DNA of 64,000 bases, from the NCBI GenBank assembly GCA_014871385.1, contig CM026431.1:5927089-5991088 (forward strand), given 5' to 3'. Below are positions 56,248 through 64,000 of this stretch, piece after piece. A model generated the notes under the pieces. That model made no database searches. It was not told the DNA's origin and saw nothing but the letters and a program-made list of their open reading frames with translations. The stretch is from Ceratodon purpureus (Eukaryota > Streptophyta > Bryopsida > Pseudoditrichales > Ditrichaceae). The number at the start of each line of letters is the position of its first letter. Positions within the stretch are counted from its first letter, which is position 1. Made by a program: the position numbers and the translations under genes.

Positions 56248-57075
56248 TGGACCGGCGTGATCCGGATTAACCGTAAAGTAGGATTCTAGGTAGATGATTA
56301 GGAGTTAGGATTTTTGTTGAACCTTTCCGCGCCGCCGCTTTTGTGAAAGCCCTTGCTTACTTAAGTGGGGAAGGCGAAGTAGGCCGAGTCTTTGTTTTGC
56401 ATAATTCCTTCCTATATTCCTTATCAGTAAAGTATTTGTGTTTTGCATGTACTTGACGTGGTTTCCAGCTAAGTGTGAATGATCCGCGAGGGTGTTGAGA
56501 GTTTTGCTGTAGCTCGGATAGGAAGGTGACGGAAGTTGTGACGGGACCCGGATCGGAACGGTACTGAGATTGAGCGGAAAGATTGAATAGGTTGTCGTAG
56601 GAATTGAAGCCTCACTGTTCCGTCCCCAACCCAACCTCACGCGGAATAGCCGTCGCTAAGGTCGAAGCGAATCGAGGAGTACTTGATCGGGCTCTCTGAA
56701 CTTCTGAAGAGGTTCCGCACTCTGTGAGCACTGAGCGGGGGTTCGGAAAGTGGTACGGGTCGCCTAGGGATAACCGGATCTTGGTTCTCTCAGATCTGAA
56801 TCGGTTTGTCGTTGTAGTCTCACGGATCGGAAGGGGCTACATGTGTGACCTGCTGACCAGAGTGTTCTAAATCAGTTGTGAGGTAGTATTCTATCCGAGA
56901 CGTTGGGGTTGGGTTGATGAAAACACAAAGTAACGGTTAGAATAGAGGAGTGTTACGTTCCGGAAACACTATCCGGGCAGTAAAGAGAATCGGAACGATT
57001 ATGAGTAGCTACTTGACAAAGCACCATTGAATCCTTGGACGATACTCGGAACCACGCCGACAATACTTTAGGGGA
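56248..57075 (+). other. GC-richer tail of the gypsy-type element
   Basis: A T-rich/poly(A)-like region (CAGTAAAGTATTTGTG near 56.42 kb) and composition like the preceding ORF suggest leader or LTR sequence. Composition drops abruptly to AT-rich at about 57.07 kb, a likely element boundary. Confidence 0.4.
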
Positions 57076-59319
57076 TTATTGGACAAACAATTATCAAAAA
57101 TAATCTTTTCATTTGCAGAGAGCATGAAATATCCTTAAAGTCACCTTCAATTTTTATATCATTCCATAAATTTGGTTCTATTGTGTTAATATTTTTTACA
57201 CCAAATAGATGGTGGGTATGGAAGTGTTTGGCGGTCCCACTACATGATTGTGTAAAAACTCAAGGTGGTTATCAAACTTGAGGAAAATTAGTTTTGATTG
57301 TATTTACAATTGCAAAAAACTTACTAGATGAATAACGCAATTTAAGTAGATGTTATGATTTTAACATTTGCCCAAATATAAAGTTTAAAATACTAAATTT
57401 AGTTTTAGCCTCATAAATGTGGTGTCAACTTATGCTGGATATTAAACGTACATATAAATGCTTGTTATAGATCCAAATGAATTTACAGTTTTAAATCTCA
57501 TGTCCACTAAAGTTAATCAAGCGGTAATAAAAACTATGTATCATTGTTGAACATAGATCAACAAAAAGTGTTATTTGTAAGAACATCTAGTATTTGACTT
57601 AGATACCATGAGTTTTCATCATTAGGAGAAATGTGGGGTCTCCAAAAGACCTTGTAAGACAACCCGAAGGTAAGTGAACTTGCTGCCCACGCATGCCTCT
57701 CTAAGTAATTTCATTGGTGGATATCCTGCCCGCTGACAGCGTCAGGAGCTACAGTGTTGACAACGTCATTACTGCTCGTACTGTCCAATGGGGTGACAGC
57801 AGTGGTACACGCCGTTGCTGGCATCGATTGGCTAAACCCATGAAATTCACTGTTGGCAACATGTGGCACCATTGGTACCAGCAGATAAAATGCACGGGTT
57901 GGGCCAAAATTTTTAGGCACGTGGGAAATCCAAAGGCCTTTTGGAGTTCTCAGATTTCCCCTAATACAGACATCATCTTATTTGCTCATTTCAAATATCT
58001 AGTAGCCATCAAAGGACTTGACTATCTCTAAAGAGTAGATGTGGAAAACTTGATGGTTCCTAAAATCAAAGTAAACTAGTTATCAATTATGGATTGACGG
58101 AAAAACTATTTTTCCTTGAGTTTAGAGGCCACAAGGTTCTACACATTCAATATAGCCAAACCACCAAGTTCTTCTATGCATCCCAACTATTTAGAATATA
58201 AAATATTAATGCAATAAAACAAAAATCTAGAACCTTTCACATTGATGACCATATTTGTTATTTTGAGACAATTTTTGAACTTCTGAGACTTTTGCCTACA
58301 ATTTCAGCAATTATTATGGGACAATTTGATTTTTTTAACTTTTTGGTTATAGATTATCCTTGTCTCAAGGATAATCTTCCCATATATAGTCCAAAAGTTT
58401 CTAAGAAATATAGAATTAATCAATGAAAAATATACAATCAAGCATTAAATTGAGACTATGAAAAGTCTCAATTTTACAAATATGGTATTATTGGCTTCAA
58501 ACGACATTATACATTTAGTGAGACAAAGATGCTATATTTAACAACTCTTTTTTGAATACATGTTTGAAAGAAGAATGCGGAATTGCGTCGTGCTAGAATT
58601 TGGGCATCATTGGGTCTCTCCAACCATTTGTCATCGTGGAAGAAAGTAATAGGAATCATTCATCTCAATATCTACAAGGGCAGTGGCTTCTACTCCTCAC
58701 GATCTATTTCAAAATTAGCCTAAGATGCCTTTCCATTTGCCCTTCTTTGACAACTTTCGTGTTCCAAAACCAAATCCATTTTTAGCTTTAATGCAACAAC
58801 ATATTTCAACATATCAACTTGCTTGGCAATACACAATTTATGCTAGAATGGCATGTAGGAACACTGTTATCAAAAATTGGAAGAATTGTGGTGAGAGACA
58901 TAAGTCAATGCTTAAGGACGAGTTTTCTTTCATTTGGTGCATAAAGGAAGTTCTTTTGCATAGATATTATCCACTCACTGTAGTGGAGGTTATCTCTTGT
59001 GCATATTGGTAACATACTCTCCTTCATTTGGGCTATAATTTGTATTTTACTTTTATGCTTTTTCGTCCTCGTGATTCTCACAAATTGCATGGTTTCTTGC
59101 ACTATTATTTTCATACTTACTATTTGATTTGACCCCTACTTTTAAAGATGAGTGAACAAAAATTCCTTTACAAGGTAGTTTTATCCTCTTTTTCACCAAA
59201 ATCCACTTTTGTTTAAGTCCATTTTTAATTTAAACCATATCAAATTCTATTCTTAGAGCAGGTGATTTAAAAATTTCTAAAATCAAAATGAAATAAATAC
59301 CGATATACAAGGCCATACC
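57076..59319. other. AT-rich stretch without a supported gene
   Basis: At 58560-59012 two overlapping frames (RRARIWASLGLSNHLSSWKK and YTIYARMACRNTVIKNWKNC) look protein-like but have stops and shifts. It may be an eroded coding sequence of unknown family. Confidence 0.4.
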
Positions 59320-59994
59320 ACTATGGACGAATGCCATGTCCATCTAAGGTACACACATGCCGTCACCGAGTATCACCCCACTGTCACCCCACTGTCACCC
59401 CCAAGTATCACAGCCTCCAGGCGTATCGATACTAACCAAATTGTCGGTGGTTTAAAGCGATTCTCCCCTATTCCCGCCTCGACCATTTGGGTCGCCTCCG
59501 TATATTTGAAGATGGAAATTAAATAGCACAAATTTCACCTAAGTTTCCAAATCTGCATCCCACTACCACTGGTCCCAAATTAAAATCTCACGCCCTGGAA
59601 AGAAACCTGAACACCCTGGCAAGGTTGTTCCCTAGGAGTTCGCATCTTTGCCTAAGTTAATTAAGACTCTTTAGTAAATGCTCGGTTCTCAGTACGTTGT
59701 GCTTTTATTTGCGATTATATTAGTTGTTGCCGGGAATAGTTGCTACAGTCGCTCGGAGCCAATCTATCTAGAAAAAGATTAAAAATTGACGTCGGAGGCA
59801 TCTGAACAATCCAACGGAGCCAGATATTGTAGTGGTTCTGCATAAAACCCCATCGCCTGCCCAGAGTCATGCAGGTAGACAGTTGCCTCCTTCCGCAGGT
59901 GTCGTCCGTGAAGCAGAGCCTTTGTCCTTTCAGGTGGATTGTTGTATGTGAACTACTCCATTTGAAGGCTTGAGTTCCCGGTGAGGATTTCAGG
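59320..59994 (+). promoter_or_regulatory. upstream region of STIG1 copy 3, paralogous to copy 1 flanks
   Basis: 59320-59700 matches 31.05-31.70 kb, and 59720-59994 matches 35.70-35.97 kb directly upstream of STIG1 copy 1, including a TATA-like CATAAAA about 150 bp before the ATG. The intervening 4 kb (segment S2) is absent here. Confidence 0.75.
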
Positions 59995-60789
59995 ATGGCT
60001 CCGAGAACTGCTTTTCTGTTGCTAGCCCTGGTGGGGGCCGTCCTCTGCCTGCATTGCGTGGTAGCTGAGAAGTCACTGAACAATGCGGAGGTGGGCTCCG
60101 GGGTGACGTACGAATCCACGCTAGACGAGGGGCAGGTGAGCGGGTTCGACAGGGTAGAGGAAGACGATGACATTGACACAAGCGGTGAAGTGGATGTGGC
60201 CGACGTAGATGCCGAGGAAGATGATACGTCCGTGCCTGCACATCCTCTGGCGCGTATTCTTCATGAGCGCGGGTCGAAGCGATGCTGGAGCAAGAAGCAC
60301 TGCAAGAAGCACTTCAAGAAGGCCGGGTGCTGCAGGAAGAAGTGCGTGAACTTGGCGTGCGACAACAAGAACTGTGGCAAGTGCGGGAGGTCGTGCAAGG
60401 TGAAGAAGGGGTACGGGTGCCGGGCCGGGAAGTGCCGCAAGATCAAGAAGCAGTCTCACAGTTCGAGGTGCGGTGCTCACAAGAAGTGCAAGAAGGGCGC
60501 GAGCTGCTGCAAGGGGAAGTGCGTGAACCTGAAGAGCAACAAGGGGCACTGTGGGAAGTGCGGGAAGGGGTGCAGGTCCGGGAGCGTGTGCTGCAAGGGG
60601 AAGTGTGTGAACATGAAGCACGACAGCAGGAACTGTGGGAAGTGCGGGCGCAGCTGCGGGTACGGTAAGAAGTGCTGCAACGGGTGCTGCAAGAACGTGT
60701 TCGGGAGCGACAAGCACAACTGCGGCGGGTGCGGGAAGAAGTGCGCGGGGGGGAGCAAGTGCAAGTTCGGGATGTGCGGTTACGCTTAG
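59995..60789 (+). CDS. STIG1-like secreted cysteine-rich protein, copy 3
   Basis: The product is 264 aa with the same plan as copies 1 and 2: a signal peptide (FLLLALVGAVLCLHCVVA), an acidic propeptide of about 60 residues, the HERGSKR basic junction and the Stig1 domain with 34 Cys. The Cys-rich half (from codons encoding PAHPLARILHERGSKR onward, nucleotide 60235) differs from copy 1 at only about six of 555 nucleotides and at one residue (Val to Ala near the C-terminus). The signal and propeptide half, by contrast, is extensively diverged, with length changes. The boundary is abrupt. The promoter region matches copy 1. Function is unknown; secretion and processing are inferred from the sequence. 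Confidence 0.9.
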   Translation: MAPRTAFLLLALVGAVLCLHCVVAEKSLNNAEVGSGVTYESTLDEGQVSGFDRVEEDDDIDTSGEVDVADVDAEEDDTSVPAHPLARILHERGSKRCWSKKHCKKHFKKAGCCRKKCVNLACDNKNCGKCGRSCKVKKGYGCRAGKCRKIKKQSHSSRCGAHKKCKKGASCCKGKCVNLKSNKGHCGKCGKGCRSGSVCCKGKCVNMKHDSRNCGKCGRSCGYGKKCCNGCCKNVFGSDKHNCGGCGKKCAGGSKCKFGMCGYA

Positions 60790-60899
60790 GTGGTAGGTGC
60801 ATTGGGGAGGTGCGGTGTTTGCATCTGGCACTAATTCTGCATTCTTTGTGTCGGTCGATGGATGCTCGATGGGTGCACATTGCACCTGTGCGGGTAGGT

Positions 60900-61811
60900 C
60901 TTTCAGCCTAGGAACTGAAGCTGATTTCCCAGGAGCTGAAGTTATGGTAGTACCATCATGTGCTCAAGTGTGATAATTCATTTGCTTAATAAGATGGAGC
61001 TGCCTTGGGTGCTCATTGTTCAGCATATCACTGAGATGTGGGAGGTAATCACAGTAGGGGTATGGTTTTTCTTTTTGTGCAGGCATTGAATCTACCAGAC
61101 TAGGAGCTACACTAAATTGTGGAGACGCAACTGGCGTTGCCTGGATTTGTTTTCTTATGGAGACCGACGAGCCAGAATATCGAATCATTCTTTATCAGTT
61201 TTTGTAGTAGATGCTTGGACAGCAGCCTTAGAATATGGCTGTGAATGGTCGTGCAACTTGTCTTAGGATGATCAATGATGTTAGGATACTGTTGCTCGTG
61301 AAGTTCAAATTCTTATACGTTGTGAAATGAAGAGATGTGCATATTGACTTAATGCTATTATTCTTCTAATCAAGAGATGTGCATCTGAGATCAAAGCTTT
61401 TAGAAAGGAAGCGGAACATTCTCAAAGCACTCACATATCGTTCATCTTACGCAACATTCCATCGGGGATGTATCAGGTCATGCCCGGCTAGTAAAATTTT
61501 ATACCTACACCAAGATTTTATAAAAGATTCGTTTTCACCTTGCACTACAGATGCGTACAGTATGACAGAACATGTGACATCTCAAGTGTACAGAGAAGAC
61601 GTTAGAAACCTTCTGAAAGACCTTGGTGAATCTTCCAATTCATTTCACCATTGAGTATCTTGAAGAGTGTAGCTAGATTCTTAAACGCAGACTGCAATAA
61701 GTATTCGATGCATCGATGCTGATGATTTTTCCATCATCAGGTAGCCACTAGTATTTACCATTAATCCAATGAATGTAATATTCTTTCTTCATTAGTTTGC
61801 ATACTCTCCAT
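60900..61811. other. 3' flank of STIG1 copy 3, no further gene
   Basis: Partial similarity to the copy-1 3' flank ends within about 350 bp. A 91-codon frame at 61379-61654 has no recognisable domain. Confidence 0.45.
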
Positions 61812-61815
61812 ATGG

Positions 61816-62554
61816 GGTGTAAGCATGGTAAACTGTACCAAAAAAGTGCTTAATTATTTGTTAGTTTCAGCCTTTTTGCTAAAATTGTGCAAAAGTGATG
61901 GAAAAATGGTATTGAATTCAATTTTTTTCCTAATGTAGATTCTCAACTTGTTTTTGTACAACTTGGAAAAGTTTCATACAAATTAGACACTTTTAAGTTA
62001 TTGTATGAGGGCTTTAAATCCAAGCAAAGTGAATGTGACCATTTGAAAAAGTGGCTAGAAAAGAATAAAAAACTATCTTAAAATCACTTTTGATGAAAGG
62101 GGGCCCTCTGTATGTTTAAGAGGTATTCTAAAATAGTCAATTCATTTACTCATTAATTGGTTTAGGGTTCCAAAAGTGTCGCAAGGATGGTTTTCAGGAA
62201 GGTCTCTTCCGCGGTACTTTTAGTAAGTTTTTCTTCACCAAACATTGTTTTTCAAATTGGAAAAAACATCCTCTAAAGACAATAGAGGGCCCCAAATGAA
62301 GAAATCAAAACTTTGGAAAAGTTTTTTTTCATGATTTAGAACTAGTGGTCAAATCAAGTTTCGATTGAAGATGTTTTTTTTTACAAAGATGCGTGTAAGA
62401 TACCTTATGACACCTTAGAGTGTGACTAAAATGCTCAAAATCTACACCAAAATGCTCATAATCAGATTTGAGCTTTGAAAAACAGCACACTTCATATTCA
62501 CTTTCTAGTGATCACACATTGCACTTAATGGTCCAATTTACCGTGCTTACACTC
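61816..62554 (+). mobile_element. about 740-bp TIR element, family copy 4
   Basis: TIRs GGGTGTAAGCATGGTAAACT and the complement of GAGTGTAAGCACGGTAAATT are flanked by TATG on both sides (61812-61815 and 62555-62558). The body is close to copies 1-3 but the terminal 25 bp have diverged in step at both ends. Confidence 0.87.
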
Positions 62555-62734
62555 TATGAGCTAATTGTCACTTGTTGTCTGAACTTTGTCAAGATGCTAG
62601 AGGATGGTTTGTTTGCATTTGTTCTTTTGAACTTTTGTTGTTGCGCCAATGCAATAGCTCAACCTGACATCGTAATTGAAGAAATTTTGAACCGTGGTCA
62701 TTTGCATGAATCGAAATGAAGGTCATGTACTGTA

Positions 62735-62973
62735 CTCCCTCCGTCTCACTAAAAGAGCATGGTTTGGTAAGATAATCCGTCTCAAAAAAAAATAGTGGTT
62801 TCTGAATTTTTGCCAAATTATTTCTAAATTTGGCAATTTAATTCTAAATTTGGCCACTTATTTCTTAATTTCGTAACTTATTTCTAAATTTGTCCAACTT
62901 ATTTTTAAAATTAAAATTGCCCTTAAATCTGCTATTATTAGCAAACCATCCTTTTTTAGTGAGACGGAGGGAA
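62735..62973. mobile_element. Stowaway-like MITE
   Basis: TIRs CTCCCTCCGTCTCACTAAAA and the complement of TTCCCTCCGTCTCACTAAAA are flanked by TA on both sides. It is 239 bp, AT-rich inside, with a roughly 23-bp internal repeat (TTATTTCTAAATTTGGCCAC). CTCCCTCCGT termini and TA duplication are the Stowaway (Tc1/mariner) signature. No ORF is present. Confidence 0.95.
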
Positions 62974-63029
62974 TACAAAATAACCAATTGGTGTGAGAAT
63001 GTGCGCATCTGAAGTCGACCAATGCATTC

Positions 63030-64000
63030 TTGAAATCATCCAATATTGTTGTGACTCAGTCTCAAAATCTTGCCAAATGTATGGAAAAAAACCCCAAGAA
63101 AATAAATAGAAAAATCTTCAAAAATTCTGATACTTCACCTCTAGACTCCATCATTGATAGACAAAATAATATTCTAACCAGCCCTGAAGATATTGCACAA
63201 GAAATACACATTCAACAATCTATCAATAACCGCCCAATAGTTCCCACATGCCACTATCAAAACACTCATCAACCACACTGCACATGCAGTGTCAGACAAT
63301 ACCCGTGGTACGACTTAGAAGGATTCACAATTGACCAACGCGTAGAACCGAAAATCCCTCTATACACATACTTCGATCAAGAAATCTACGACTTCTGCCT
63401 TAAAAACCTAAGAAATAACAAAGCCCCAGGCCCTGACAAAATTCCCAACTCAATCTTGAAAAACATGCTTCCTCGATTCCACAAATTACTCTTCTTATTC
63501 TTCAAACATTGCTACAAACAAAAACAAATCCCAGCAACATGGAAAACTAGCCTAACAATTTTATTATATAAAAAAGGTGACCCATTTCAATTAACCAACC
63601 ATAAACCTATTGCACTGGCAAACACAATCTACAAACTTTTTACAAGTACATTAACTTCTATCATCTCTGCCTATGGTGAAAAACACCAAATCTTACACGA
63701 CAGCCAAGAAGGATTTAGAGCAGAACGAGGAACTTCTAGACAACTTCAAATCCTCATTGCAGCACTAGAAGATGCGAGATTCACAAACCAAGACATATAT
63801 ATCCTATATATAGACTTCAAAAATGCCTTCGGCTTTATCGATCATGCAAGACTCCTAGCCATTATGAAAGACCTTGGATACCTTTCTGACGCTATAAATC
63901 TAGTTGGAAACATCTACTGACAATCCTCCACCATATACTCTGGAGAACACTTTGATAAAACTCTACCGATCCCCATTCAAAGAGGAACAATACAAGGAGA
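63030..64000 (+). pseudogene. LINE (non-LTR) reverse transcriptase, partial
   Basis: This open frame runs off the right edge of the window. It encodes non-LTR reverse transcriptase motifs in order: NNKAPGPDKIPNSILKNM (about 63415), WKTSLTILLYKKGDP with NHKPIALANTIYKLF (63540-63640), QEGFRAERGTSRQL (about 63707) and motif A, ILYIDFKNAFGFIDHARLL (about 63800). A TGA at 63918 interrupts the frame, and conserved sequence (PIPIQRGTIQG) continues after it to the end. The catalytic YxDD motif would lie beyond the window. There is no endonuclease domain or ATG upstream, so the copy is 5'-truncated or starts within AT-rich flank. It is probably dead, unless the TGA is a sequencing error. Confidence 0.85.

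Overview
The window is nuclear DNA of a land plant. The evidence is plant-type telomeric (CCCTAAA) repeats, stigma-specific STIG1-like secreted proteins, GT-AG introns of 100-230 bp, plant-type MITEs (Stowaway-, hAT- and Harbinger-like) and Ty3/gypsy and LINE debris. Combining STIG1 paralogues with a DUF7869-type transposase-like gene and AT-rich intergenic DNA makes a non-seed plant (bryophyte, lycophyte or fern) my best guess. That is inference with low certainty. No rRNA gene, convincing tRNA gene, CRISPR array or bacterial operon is present.

Layout. 0-1 kb: 128-bp tandem array whose central palindrome occurs with its 6-base loop in both orientations. 1.1-2.5 kb (-): possible two-exon acidic/basic protein. 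3.0-6.7 kb (+): two-exon Mutator-like (MULE) transposase with intact-looking DDE residues and a SWIM finger. 7 kb (-): small unknown ORF. 9-10.9 kb: A-tailed 124-bp repeats and an interstitial telomeric tract. 11-20 kb: one coherent unit, with a TATA box, a 38-bp-period array of an 18-20-bp palindrome, a two-exon DUF7869-family transposase-like protein (1,080 aa), two further small ORFs, and many more copies of the same palindrome downstream. I read this as a large transposon-like system with its own candidate binding sites. 20.0-20.9 kb (-): an LTR-like promoter with 13 GAA triplets spaced exactly 10 bp apart (heat-shock-element geometry) upstream of TATAAATA.

21-35 kb is a gene-poor, nested repeat landscape. 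Two paralogous segments (27.4-29.2 and 31.7-35.5 kb) have each been hit by different insertions, so each serves as the empty-site control for the other. They show a hAT MITE nested in a SINE-like element, micro-retroposons of 43-61 bp with about 15-bp target duplications, a Harbinger-like MITE and a newly formed 41-bp snap-back hairpin.

36-42 kb holds two almost identical STIG1-like genes in convergent orientation. A third copy at 60 kb shares a nearly identical Cys-rich half but has a strongly diverged signal/propeptide half, a gene-conversion-like mosaic. 43-63 kb holds a four-copy family of about 730-bp TIR elements (copies at 24, 38, 43 and 62 kb), a fold-back element containing a tRNA-like B box, a LINE 3' end between about 170-bp direct repeats, an eroded minus-strand gene (49-52.5 kb), a decayed gypsy-type element with a long downstream ORF (53-57 kb), a Stowaway MITE and a LINE reverse transcriptase running off the right edge.

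Only the STIG1 trio, the MULE and the DUF7869-type gene look like intact protein-coding genes. Most of the remainder is mobile-element-derived or AT-rich DNA in which I see no gene.
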